Below are positions 1 through 9,998 of a stretch of DNA of 35,466 bases, one piece after another. Origin of the DNA: Gnetum montanum. Taxonomy: Eukaryota; Streptophyta; Gnetopsida; Gnetales; Gnetaceae. The stretch is taken from contig MNCI01008673.1 in NCBI GenBank assembly GCA_015680685.1, forward strand, positions 248,497 through 283,962, written 5' to 3'. The translations under genes were made by a program, and so were the position numbers. Position 1 is the stretch's first letter. The number at the start of each line of letters is the position of its first letter. The notes beneath the pieces are model-generated. The model saw nothing but the letters and a program-made list of their open reading frames with translations, did no database searches and had not been told where the DNA came from.

Positions 1-440
1 TTTTGTGCTCATTTTGTATCCAGTTGTTGGGGGTTTTCTCCCATTGTAACGTAATATACACGGAAGCATACATCCGATCCAGCATTGAAACATAGATCTT
101 TGATCTTTACAAAATCTACTTGTTTTTTTTTCTCTCCCGACTGGCATCTTTCTGGTGTTTTAGCGTTATCTTCGTAGCGATTTATCTACGTCGTTGTCTC
201 CCCGATTTACGATCTCTCGCAACAAATCACGTCACGCAAAAATCCGTAGTCGTTACCGCTTTTACCGACCCGTAAGTCCCTGTCTGATCGACAAGACCGT
301 TCAGGGCACCGTGGATTCGTTTTTCCAGCTTAGCCCTCGCGCGGATCCGTGGTTAAAGCTGTGTACACGGAATTTCAATCGGTATTTCCAGCTGCCGACG
401 TTTTCCATCGTTACAGTTGTGAGGTGTATGAAGTAAAGAA
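1..440. other. CpG-rich unidentified segment at the left edge
   Basis: This stretch has roughly 35 CpG dinucleotides in 440 bases, whereas most of the window is CpG-poor. The composition changes abruptly near position 440 to AT-rich DNA. An 80-codon open frame at 194-436 (+) resembles no family I know and has no clear motif. The high CpG content suggests a young insertion or an unmethylated segment, perhaps the end of an element lying mostly to the left of the window. No primer site, LTR terminus or splice structure could be defined, and no second copy was seen in the window. Confidence 0.4.
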
Positions 441-965
441 AAGAACATATAACATATTCAATAGAAATCAAGTACTAGAGAAAATAAAAATTCCAACAAG
501 GAAGATGAGAAAAATACTTGAGATTTTTGAATGTGCTTTTCTATTTTGCAATCACTATCTGTTGAGAATGTAATCCTTACTATGTTTTAGAAGTTACGAA
601 ATTTATTGAAATAGGATTTTAGGTATATCTTGTTTCCCTCTTTGGTGTATTAGTGATAAAAATTTTCAATATTTATTGTCGTAGTTAATAGTATGTGTAT
701 AATGTATCCTCTACGATAATTTATTAAACTCAGGTATATAGAATATTATTGGTTAGGACATGATAAAAAAAGAACATGTCAAATAGAGTTTTCCTCTATG
801 AAAAGAAACAATAATACTTGCATTATTATTTTTATATAAAAGTGATGTTTATATAATGGTTTTAAATGATTTTTTAAAGTAATTTTCATTATTAAAGATC
901 CTTAAATCATATAGAGATATATTTTAGATTTTAGTTTCAAAAAAATCATTCAATTAATATATGTA
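441..965. other. AT-rich sequence, nothing recognised
   Basis: Very AT-rich DNA with frequent stop codons in all frames. No coding, RNA or repeat signal was recognised here. Confidence 0.5.
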
Positions 966-1700
966 ATACATGATGCATGAAATGAGACTTGGGTGAGGGG
1001 TAGGATCACTCCATCTTACTAGAGATCATGATTTGAATGGAGCACAACCAAGCCCTATTCTCATTCCTTTTCCTATTGCAAAAATGTCTTTCATTTATGT
1101 TATGTTAGTGGTTATCTCCTATTCAATGTGAAATTATTCCTATAGTATGGAATTGTATCCTAGAAAAATGAAATACATGATAAATGAAATGAACAAATTC
1201 TATAAAAATGAAATATACTATAAATGAAATGATAATTGGATGAGGGGCAAGGTGACTCCATCTTACTAGAGATCATGATTTGAAGTTGTTTGTAAAGGGA
1301 ATGAAGTAACACTCATTACTAGAGAGTAATTTGAATGAAGCATGACCAAACCTAGTTCTCATTCCAATACTTAATGCAACAAAGTATTTCATTTATATTA
1401 TGTTATTGTTCATCTTTTGTTCGATGTGGAATTATTTCAATGATATGGAATTGAGTCCTTGAAAAATAAAATACATGCTAAATGAAATGAGACATGGGTA
1501 AGGGGAAGGATGATCCTATCTTTACTAGAGATTATGACTTAAAGCTCTTTGCAATGAGAATGAAGTAACATCCATTCCTAGAGATCATGATATTAATGAA
1601 GCATGACAAAACATAGTTCTTATTCCAATTCTTATTGGAAAATTTTTTTTCATTTAGATTATGTTAGTGGTCATCTATAATTTCATATGAGATTATTTCT
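966..1700. repeat. Diverged tandem repeat, about 250 bp unit, three copies
   Basis: Three head-to-tail copies share, in order, an AAATGAAATGAGAC-like start, a TGAGGGG box, TACTAGAGATCATGA, a CTCATTCC stretch and TTATGTTAGTGGTCATCT. The TGAGGGG box lies at 994, 1241 and (as TAAGGGG) 1499, giving periods of 247 and 258 bp. Copies are diverged by substitutions and small indels. A fourth partial unit sits about 1 kb downstream at 2600-2660. It may be a small satellite or the internal repeat of an unrecognised element; no coding potential was seen. Confidence 0.7.
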
Positions 1701-2690
1701 ACTATTAAATTTTTAGAGTAGAAGATAATATTTTTTTTATTATATAATATGAGTTTATTTTAATAAAATATAGAAAACTTTTAGATTGACAAATAGTTGT
1801 AATGTTATTTTGGCAATAGTCCATATACTTATATAATTTTTAGACTTATTTTTATTATTAGAGCTATATTGTATTATTTTTAATAAACTTTATATCACTT
1901 GTCACATATATATTCAAGGTATCTCTTAGAAAATTGTATCATGCAATCATCAGCATAATTTCAGTATTTCACCATCAATTCATTTATTAATTAACATTCA
2001 TCCACATCATTCATTAGTATTTACTAAATCTTGGGGGTTGAACAGTTAGAATTGGGGGCATTCATTATTGGGATTATATCTTAGTCATTTAGCAATATTT
2101 TTTAGTAATTCGAAATTTAATTGAAATCTTGAATAAGTGGCTCCTTGTAGCTAAAATTTCATATCAAAATCTATCACTATTTAAAAGAAATTCACTCTAC
2201 AGTTTGGAAAATGTTTTGAGTCCCAAAATTTTACTAAAATGAATGATAGTAAATGATTGAATTATTTCTCCCTCATCTCATAATGATTAGATGGGAACTC
2301 AAATTTATTTGAAAGCTAATATCTTTTGAAATATTTAGTTAAAATTCATCAAAAACTTAACAATGTTGGAGTTATCATCTTTCAAATTTACACTTCTAGA
2401 ATTGCAATTTTTGATAGTGTGGAAAGAACATAACATAACCTCAACATTTTGATATCTTTGTAATTGCTTCTTTTTCACAAACAATAGAAAATTTTCTAAT
2501 ATTTCTAAGAATATAATTTTTATTAGTTGATTCTTTTAGAATTCAAGATAAGCAAGAAATTATTTTTCCACCTAGAATCACCTTCATCTAACAATATGAA
2601 CTTGTGTCTTAGAAAAATGAAGTACTTGATAAATGAAATGAGACTTTGGTATAAGGAATCCTCTCCCTTCTCTTCTTCCTATAGGTAGTT
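1701..2690. other. AT-rich flank with one stray repeat unit
   Basis: AT-rich, stop-rich DNA with no gene. At about 2600-2660 it contains one partial unit of the 250 bp tandem repeat (TTAGAAAAATGAAGTACTTG followed by ATAAATGAAATGAGAC), separated from the main array. Nothing else was recognised. Confidence 0.5.
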
Positions 2691-2945
2691 TTTGTAGAAT
2701 TTGGATGCTAGAGAGACATTTGGTAGGGCCAAGAGACATCTTGGCCAAATGTAGGATCTTCACAAGAGACATCTAGTATATGTTGTAGATATTTGCAAAG
2801 TTGTGGAGACATCTTTGATAATTGGGATATGTCTCCTAAGACATCTCTTCAATCTTTGAGACATGTCTGGTGAGACAACTCTACCTAGAGAGAGACATCT
2901 CCCATCCCCTAGAGGTAGCTCCCAAGAACCAAAGACATTTCTCCT
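2691..2945. repeat. GAGACATCT-rich simple repeat region
   Basis: The word GAGACAT or AGACATCT/AGACATTT recurs about ten times in 250 bp at irregular spacing (for example near 2702, 2732, 2765, 2809, 2849, 2889 and 2931), with some copies as ATGTCTC on the same strand. There is no regular period. It may be a decayed short-motif array or part of an LTR. No coding role is visible. Confidence 0.45.
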
Positions 2946-2948
2946 ACA

Positions 2949-3014
2949 TGTGGGTTTTGATATCAACACATTTTTACAAGCTGTGGGTTTTGATATCAAC
3001 ACATTTTTACAAGC
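2949..3014. repeat. Perfect 33 bp tandem duplication
   Basis: Two identical 33 bp units abut at 2949-2981 and 2982-3014; each begins TGTGGGTTTTGATATCAACA and ends TTTACAAGC. Perfect identity in an otherwise decayed region indicates a recent local duplication, probably replication slippage. Confidence 0.9.
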
Positions 3015-3690
3015 CTTGAGATAAATCACATGACTAGGAAAACTTCTAGATTGGTAGTTCCAAATTAGAAAATAGTTGAGAAGAGACAAGAAAGAGAGAA
3101 ATATCTAAGGAACTTGAAGTTAGGCCTAAGAAAAGGTTTATAGATTCCTTATCTTTGTTTTTCAATAAATATTAATGTTAATCATGTTTTGGTTAAGACA
3201 TAAGAGATGTTCATGAATAAATGAGAGCATAGTGTGTGAGTGCATGAGTATGTATGTAGCTCTTAGGACAACTATGTATGTTTGGTCTCTGTGTCTCTTA
3301 TGTTCGTTGAGCATTTGGGTGTTAATTCTAGGTTTGTAAGAGAGATCAAATGTAGTGATATCTTACATTAATAGTAATCTTTATGTAGTTCTAGAGCCTC
3401 ATACTCTGTAATATTGTGAATGTTTATGAGTGATTTGAATGTTTATGGGTTGTGGAGCCCTATTGTAATCTTCTTATATTGATTTTTTTTTCTAGTATAT
3501 TGATTATTTTTCATAATATATGGATTTGGTGGACTTTGAAGGTTAAAATAAATAGAGTGAACCTGATCAAAAATTATCGGAATTAAAGCATTAGGTTGAT
3601 TATTTCTTCGATTTGGTTGAAGATTTTTGTCAAATTCAAATGATATCTAAGAAAAATAGATTCAAGACCTAAATAGAGACACGTAGAACA
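3015..3690. other. AT-rich flank upstream of copy A
   Basis: No recognisable gene. The last 150 bases may be the heavily decayed N-terminal part of the gag fragment that becomes readable downstream, but this could not be aligned to anything. Confidence 0.35.
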
Positions 3691-4530
3691 TGAAATTTTT
3701 CTTGCAATTGATGGTTGCTCAATTACATGAGATTAATGCAAAGGTAAATAGGAATATCAGTTGTAGACATATTTAGACTCACATAGATGATGAGCATTCA
3801 CATTTAGATCGTAAAACATTTTATTAGCCTAGTGGAAAGAGACAACAAGGAGGAAGGACATTTTAGCTATAGAAGTGTTAGAACCCATTAACTAAGGATT
3901 GCAATGGGAGGAAATCCAAATCCTTAGGTCAAAGATCCAATATTTTCCTCACCAACATTGACTTCTTCTTCATGGAAAGGTTGATCATGAGAATGGAGGA
4001 AGACTTGCTAGAGCATTCAAAAATGCTACTAGGCTTCCATACATACAACCGAAGACTTTCAATGGTGTAGATAATACCAAAGATTTTGCAAGTTATTTGA
4101 AAAGACTTGATAAGTATTTTAAGTGGAAAGAGGTTACAAACCAATTTAGGATATTAATTGCTAAATCTAGATTAGAAAGAATGACTTCAACTTAGTAGGA
4201 AAGAGTTCCAAGGTTATAAAAGATAAAATGATCAACTTATAAAGATTGGAATCCAATGAAGTACAAGTTGAGAGAAAAATTGAACTATCTCATTAGAAGA
4301 AAGAGATGATTATGAAGTTAAAATTTCTAAGATAAGGTGACAAGGATGTTAAGAAGTTTTATGTTAAATTTTGAGAACTATTTCATCAACCTAAGGTAAA
4401 TTAGAATGAGTATGAACAAGCTTTAATATTTCTAGGAGATATCAAAATGGCATATCAATAGTATTTGTCATTCTATGAGCCATAAAATCTTGATGAGGGT
4501 TATGATTTGGCACTCAAGATGGAGAAGAAA
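3690..4530 (+). pseudogene. Ty3/gypsy-type gag fragment (copy A)
   Basis: Reading + with several frame changes and stops gives a retrotransposon gag-like protein. It has the F-N-G-V-D...F..YL..LD.YF pattern near 4045-4125, a WN..K..L.EKLNYL segment near 4235-4290, a LKFLRxGDKDVKKFYVKF segment near 4318-4370, and a YEPxNLDEGYDLALKMEKKL end near 4475-4530. This order matches the capsid domain of Ty3/gypsy gag proteins. It differs in sequence from the Athila-like gag of copies B and C, so it comes from another lineage. There is no LTR, primer site or zinc knuckle, and it runs directly into the ORF2-like coiled coil. At least five in-frame stops make it non-functional. Confidence 0.65.
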
Positions 4531-5506
4531 CTTAATGGATTCGGAGAAGAAACTCAAGGCAAAGAATGAGGGCCTTGTTATTGAAAATAGGAGATTGCAC
4601 AATATAGAGAAACAAAAGAATCAGATGGAAGATCATCTAAAGCATTTACAAGAGTAGTTAGTACACAATAATGCAAATATCTATAGATTGGTAGCTAAGA
4701 ACCAAAACATTTCAATGAAAGAGGTCAAGGGTATTAAGCAAAAATTAGCCATCAAAATCACATGGTAAAACAAGGCGACTATGTATGAAAATATAAGGAA
4801 AATTATAGAAATTAAGTGGGCCTTAAAAATCAATGAAAAGGAGATCAAAATAAAAAAGGTTAAATTTAATGTTATTCTTTAATAGCTCATTGATCTAAAT
4901 TAGCTTTATATCTTTGATATGATCAATGCCATCAATTAAGCTAAGTTCAAAACTAGAAAGCATCAAATTAAAGGCATGACCAAGTACATGGAGTTCGCTA
5001 ATCTACAATATGCCAATCTCATAATGTTTATTATAGGAAAGTGAAGAAAAATATTGGAGAGGGAAGTGGCTACCACATTCTCATTATAGGAACATGAACA
5101 CTAGCTTCATAATGAGGCCCTATAAAAGCTACAACTTGCTAACATGGAGCTAGATGTTCTAAAAGCTAAATTCACAAATCAATGAGATGTGGTAGAAAGC
5201 TTAGCTAAGAGGATGGTGGATTACTAGGACCTGAAGTATCAAGTGAAGGTATCCAAAGTTAAACGTACTAATTTCATGGCCTAAGTTATCAATGCTCATG
5301 AAAGATTCCTAACTTCTTCACGTTTATGGAAGGTACTCACAATGTTAAGCCAACTTGATTTGGCTTGGATAGTTCATGATCCTAGGATGAAGAAGGAGAA
5401 AATAAGAATGCTAATAGAATCATTTCACATAAACAATGCAATAGCAAAAACAATAGATCAATCATAGGAATCACTAAGACATGAGAAGCCTTCACACCAA
5501 GAATAA
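4531..5506 (+). pseudogene. ORF2 coiled-coil tail remnant (copy A)
   Basis: This is the C-terminal coiled-coil part of the same ORF2 seen in copies B, C and D. Shared landmarks are ENRRLHNIEKQKN at about 4590-4620, SMKEVKGIKQKLAIKI at about 4710-4760 (SMEEVHAIR-stop-KLAIEI in copy C), NEKEIK at about 4830, KYMEFANLQYANL near 4985, and a closing region around LDLAWIVHDPRMKKEK. It is charged, Lys/Glu-rich and heptad-like, and is broken by about ten stops and several indels. The conserved N-terminal half of ORF2 is absent, and a foreign gag fragment lies in its place. The reading ends at the TAA at 5504-5506. Confidence 0.7.
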
Positions 5507-5587
5507 CTTAAGGCATCTACCTTAGTCAATTTTGTAATCTTGCAATTTTTATGAAGTTAATGTGTCCATATTTTATTATTTTGTCTT
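5507..5587. other. Copy A 3' flank, interrupted by copy B
   Basis: AT-rich sequence after the ORF2-like stop. It continues on the other side of copy B at 14562. No polypurine tract or LTR of the B/C family follows copy A, so copy A is truncated or belongs to another family. Confidence 0.5.
5583..5587. repeat. Target-site duplication, copy B left (GTCTT)
   Basis: The 5 bp immediately outside the copy B LTR read GTCTT. The bases outside the other end (14557-14561) read ATCTT. This is a 4 of 5 match with one G-to-A transition, as expected for an old Ty3/gypsy insertion. Confidence 0.75.
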
Positions 5588-6449
5588 TGATGAGTGGTTA
5601 GGTACCCCTACACTCAACCATACAAATACGAGTGTGCACGCACGATCCGATCAAACTCCGTATACGAACTAGTTGTGATATCTAAATAGTTACACGTTGA
5701 TCGCAGTTCACTGTCTTCCCACCTAGACTAGTATTTGCTTGTCATATATGGTTTAGTCCAAAGTGAGGTGAATGATGGGATCCTAAACTAATACTACTCC
5801 TAGAGACGATGGAAAATAATCTTGACTTAAGCTAATAGGCAATAAAAAGCGAGATATAAACTAGCCTAAGTGTGATGAGCATTCGTCCTTAATCATCCAT
5901 GCGCATCTTAGACCTCGTGTACTACTTTTGGGATTACCAAGTGCACATTACTTGAGTACTCCTAACTACGCTACTAGGTTACCAAGTAGTTACACTTAAA
6001 TGTTTGTGATTAAGTTGTACTCATTCCGCATTTAACAATAGGAATGGTAAATGATGATAAAGAAATATTAATGAAGAAAACAATAAATCAAAATTAACAA
6101 TTAAAATAATTAAAAGCTAGGTGAATGCTACAATGATGGAGTAATCTTGATCTTTATTGTCGATCATGTGCATGTCCAAGTACCTCACACTCGAACAAAG
6201 GTTCTGTACAATTACAATCATCACACTGCAGGCATGCAATAGGGAAAGAATTGAAACTAATTAAAAACTGACATAAAGACTCTATCCTAAGACTTACCAA
6301 CTATCCTCTTCCTGTGTAGCTAAATGTTGTATTTATAGGCCTACACAAGAATCACAATATTGTGTATTTGATATCATTATCTAGGCTGCGATATCGTGTA
6401 CCCGATATCGAGGATCCGATATCAAGGCCTAGCAAACCATGATTCATCA
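5588..6449 (-). repeat. Copy B 3' LTR
   Basis: 862 bp, paired with 13693-14556 in the same orientation. On the plus strand it begins TGATGAGTGG and ends GATTCATCA, so the element ends form a TGATGA/TCATCA inverted repeat with TG...CA termini. On the minus strand the U3 carries four GATATC boxes (6370, 6390, 6404, 6418), followed by a TATAAATA box at 6330-6337. The downstream R-U5 contains a conserved block ending in the terminal CCACTCATCA. Confidence 0.9.
6330..6423 (-). promoter_or_regulatory. Copy B 3' LTR promoter: GATATC boxes and TATA
   Basis: On the minus strand a TATAAATA box (6330-6337) is preceded by four exact GATATC boxes starting at 6418, 6404, 6390 and 6370, spaced 14, 14 and 20 bp. 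The same arrangement recurs in other LTRs of the family and again inside the element upstream of ORF2. The boxes are probably binding sites for a host factor; which one is unknown. Confidence 0.6.
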
Positions 6450-6460
6450 CACTCCCACGA
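6450..6460 (-). other. Copy B polypurine tract
   Basis: On the minus strand TCGTGGGAGTG immediately precedes the 3' LTR. Copies C (GTCGTGAGGGTA) and D (TCATGGGGGTA) have the same tract at the same place, which supports its use as the plus-strand primer. Confidence 0.65.
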
Positions 6461-6634
6461 TTGAATAACAACTCATCCTTGAGTCAAACTAAATGAAAAC
6501 GAGTTCAATTAATTACATAGAGGATAGGTATGGAATTATTGACTAACTAGGAATTACTCATGCCATAGTGGGGGATTGAACAAAAAAAATTGAGACACAG
6601 ACACAAAAGTACAAAAGACAAAATTTCTTAGAAC

Positions 6635-9434
6635 TCATGTGGTTTCTAGCGGTGGTGGCTCCTCCATGGACCTCTTTCCCTTATCTTGTGCTCCAATCTT
6701 TGAAAATGGATGTCTCTGAAGGATCTCCTAAAGCTTTTCTTCTTCGGTTCAGGGATCCTGTGCCATCCATGCTGATGCCCCAATGTTTGATGAAGTCAGC
6801 ACCTCCCATGGACACGACAGTTGCAAGAACATTTGATTAGCCTTGACATACCAAGTTGTAAATAGCCGTCCTTTTTTTTCATAGGCTCTAGCTTTGTCCT
6901 TGCATTCTTGGTAGTCCATGAACCGTTAAGCCAAATCTGTCATGACATCCTTCTATCCTTGGTAGCTGGTCTTGACCACCTCTAATTCAAAATTTGCTAC
7001 TTCTAATCTCTACAATGTTTTCTTATGTTCAGTAAATTCTATCTCATATTTAGCATAGGTGGTTACTACCTATTTCTCTAATTTTGTCCTTTGGCATCTT
7101 TCTATCAACGTGGCTAAGTTGGCATACTACAGGTTTGCCAACTCCATGTCCTCTGTGAGATCTTGTATCTACAGGTCCTAGCTTTTTAGTTTTGCTTGGT
7201 GGGCGAAGGCATAAGTATCCGATATGGCCCACCAATCAGCGTTTTGAGCACTGAGGGTGTTAATATGAGCTTTGGCCATATGAATTTCTTTCTTAATCAC
7301 CTATTTGTACATCCCCACCTGATCTCTAAAATGCTCCTTTGAGCTTCTCATGTCGCTTGGCCTCATTCTGCCTTGTGCTTATTTCAATAGCCATCTTTTG
7401 GTGGATCGCGTGTATCTCCTCCATTAAGAGGGTTTTGTTCTCTCTCGCTAAGCGATTCATATCCTGGTTGATCCTTATTAATTATTCTCGCAATTGCTAA
7501 AAATTTTCCTCAAGAACATTCTTTTTTTTTCTACTGTGGTCAACCGAAGATTTTCGGTGGTAAGGTGTTATTTTCTTCTTCTGAGGCTTTGAGTGCTTTA
7601 GCATGTGCATATGTTTGAACTTGTGCCTTAGAAGCATCCCAATCAGCCTTCTCTTTTTCCTCTACCACTTTTTTATTCTCTTCCAATAATTTAGCTAGTT
7701 GTTCTGTCTAAAAGGATTCTAGCTGGTCTGGAGGGATGAATTAGGATGGATCCTGCTATGTAGCTTGCAAGGTGACGAGCTTTTCTTGGAGTCTTTTTAA
7801 CTCCTCCTTTGCATGTTCGACCCTAACCTCTGTCATAACTAGATTCCCTTTTTAGAGATGAGATCTAACTATGTTGTTGTGACATCTTGAGGCATGTCAA
7901 ACAAGGACGTCATCACTTGTCTCATCTGTAGCAATCGATCTAGAACATCCTCATAATTTGTAGGAGTCATTGAGGGACCAGCCAAGGTTTGAGCATCGCG
8001 TGCTTTCATAAAATCCACCGGTGGCATAATAGGGACATTAAAAAATTCTTTGATGTGGTCTGCAACCACTTCTGCTACTCCTGCTGCATCTTGGTTCTGC
8101 ATGACCATTACTGTGGTGCCTTCACCAGTTTCTAATTACACCTGAAAAGATGCAATGTTTCCATAGATCTATTGTGACCAATGTGATTCCCCTCCTCCTG
8201 TTTGGATGGATACCTCACCCCATGCTTGATCAATTAAGATTATGGATCGTACAACATCATCAATGATCTTGAAAAGATTCACCTCATCACAGCTTCCCCA
8301 ACTAACCAATTCAGCGATGGCCCTAAGATGGCTCATCAACGATCGATAGTCCTGCAAAAGCAATGGTGGTTGGTCTTGCTGGCCTATAGGTTATGTGCTA
8401 GGCCCCGCTTCCTATTTTTGACGAGGTCTTGTGTCTAGAAGTTGGCTAGGCCCTGCATTTTTAGGTGCAGTGGGTCCCACTGTTTGTTCTTGCTCAGGCT
8501 CCAATGTCTCGCCAGCACTTTTCCTTAGGGCTAGTGGCTTCAGTAATTTAGCAAATGAGGTGCTTTGAGCCTTTCTGGGGACAAAATTAGTGTACCCTAG
8601 AATTCCAGCACATCGGCACAGCTTCCTGATTAGGCAAGGAAAAGGCAATGCGAACTTCCCTGTCTTACATTCTTCAAACCACCTTAAAATTTCTGTAAGA
8701 TATAAATGGGGTAGGTTAGCATCAACCTTGCCCATCAAGATGGCACTTCCTCTAGCCACATAGGTGGAAATTCTGTTCAATCCTTTTGTTGGAAAAATGT
8801 GATATGTGTCAATTTTGAAGTAGATCCTCTCTTCAAGTGTGAGCTCTCCATATGCTTTATCCTCCTTGCCGTATGCCCTTTTTAACTATATCTTGCGTGC
8901 TTCCACATCAAAGCGAGTGTACAAGTGAGCAACCTTGGGCCCTATATTCAGAAGATTCAACACTTCTAAAATGACCTTGGCAAAGAAATCAATAGAAATC
9001 CCACCAATATCAACGGTGGTGCCTTCTTCCTTGTTGTGCCAAAATTGGTACGTCTCCCCCAAGTACCAATCACCACTCCCAGAGACAACAAGCCATAGTG
9101 GAAACCCTTTAAGTTGGTCTCTAACTACCTTAGGAGAAAATTCAGGAAAAGGTCCAAAATTGAGTTCCACAATCACAAATGCTGACGTGGACCTTTCATG
9201 AATTGCCTGAACACATTCTGAACACAATGTGAGATGTTGTCGCTGTTCAAGTGCCCTACCGTCTCCACCTTCGGCATGCCCCGATTGTGCAGTAACAAGA
9301 GGTTCCTGATGAATGCTGAATGATTGTGCCTCCTGCTTTGCATGTTCTTCTAGAGGTGCTTGGCCTCTGCCTCTCTTTGGCCATTTGGATGCACCTTGAG
9401 AGGGTCCTTCTTATTGTCCTCGTTTAGGGGCCAT
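6635..9434 (-). pseudogene. Copy B ORF2: Transposase_32-like domain plus coiled coil
   Basis: The start ATG at 9434 (MAPKRG...) is shared with copy C (MAPKGG) and D (MALRRE); the stop is the TGA at 6635-6637. The length is about 930 codons. Residues ~70-185 form a globular segment (NFGPFPEF, GSGDWYLGETYQFW). Residues ~219-280 carry RISTYVARGSAILMGK and LPFPCLIRKLCRCAGI, resembling plant 'putative plant transposon' (Transposase_32) domains; this match is from memory. A Pro/Glu-rich linker precedes a second conserved block (QDYRSLMSHL, LFKIIDDVV, VPIMPPVDFMKARDAQ). Residues ~530-930 are a long Lys/Glu/Gln-rich coiled coil. It is the least broken copy; one stop (TAG, near 8890) replaces a Trp. 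It sits where env-like ORFs lie in Athila elements, but no signal peptide or membrane segment was seen. Function unknown. Confidence 0.75.
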
Positions 9435-9685
9435 TCGTAATCACACTGGACCGATTATTAGTAAGGCTATTTACAAAATTAGACTAATACCTTACTACTT
9501 GCCCTTAATAGATTCATTTCTTGCTTAGTGTGATTCAGAGTTAGAGATTTTCATGAAAATTTTTCTAAAAGTTTTGATATTTGGCCCAAGTTTGATTAGG
9601 TAACTCCAAAAAATAATTTTCATGATCTGGGTGAAGAAATAAAATTAATTTGGCAAATGTTTTCAGCATTTTTAAGGTCACTTAC
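9435..9685 (-). other. Putative ORF2 leader intron, copy B
   Basis: On the minus strand the donor reads CAAAG/GTAAGTG, a near-perfect plant 5' splice site. The putative acceptor abuts the ORF2 ATG but is mutated here (TTACGA). The equivalent intervals are 295 bp in copy C and 251 bp in copy D, and D keeps TTGTAG directly before the ATG. The intron call rests on this three-copy comparison, not on expression data. Confidence 0.5.
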
Positions 9686-9938
9686 CTTTGATAATATCCT
9701 TCGAGCAACGATGAATTTTGAAAAAACTACGTGCACCTTGAAACGTACCCTTCCCCCACGACTAAGTTAAACACTCTGGGTTTGAGCAAGTTCGATCGAA
9801 ACAAGAATCAGAGCGTTAATGAGAAAGCTTTTGATGTTTGGATGATAGGTACGCAAGCTAGAAAATTTGTGGAAGAAATTTTCAACAACTCCCCTCACAT
9901 GAACAGTGAAAAATGATGTTGACATGCGTGGGGGGTCC

Positions 9939-9998
9939 ATATATATAGTTTTTGTGAATGAGATATCACGTCAGACCTGATATCAAGTACCCGATATT
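9939..9998 (-). promoter_or_regulatory. Internal promoter upstream of ORF2, copy B
   Basis: On the minus strand, GATATT (9993-9998), GATATC (9979-9984) and GATATC (9962-9967) precede a TATATATA box at about 9939-9947. The first two boxes are 14 bp apart with GGGTACTT between them, the same module as in the LTR U3. The site lies about 500 bp upstream of the ORF2 ATG and about 250 bp upstream of the putative splice donor. Copy C has the homologous arrangement. Confidence 0.6.

Noticed and set aside
8935-9201. An 88-codon plus-strand open frame
   Set aside because: It lies antisense to the ORF2 N-terminal domain, which has homologues in copies C and D; it is a shadow.
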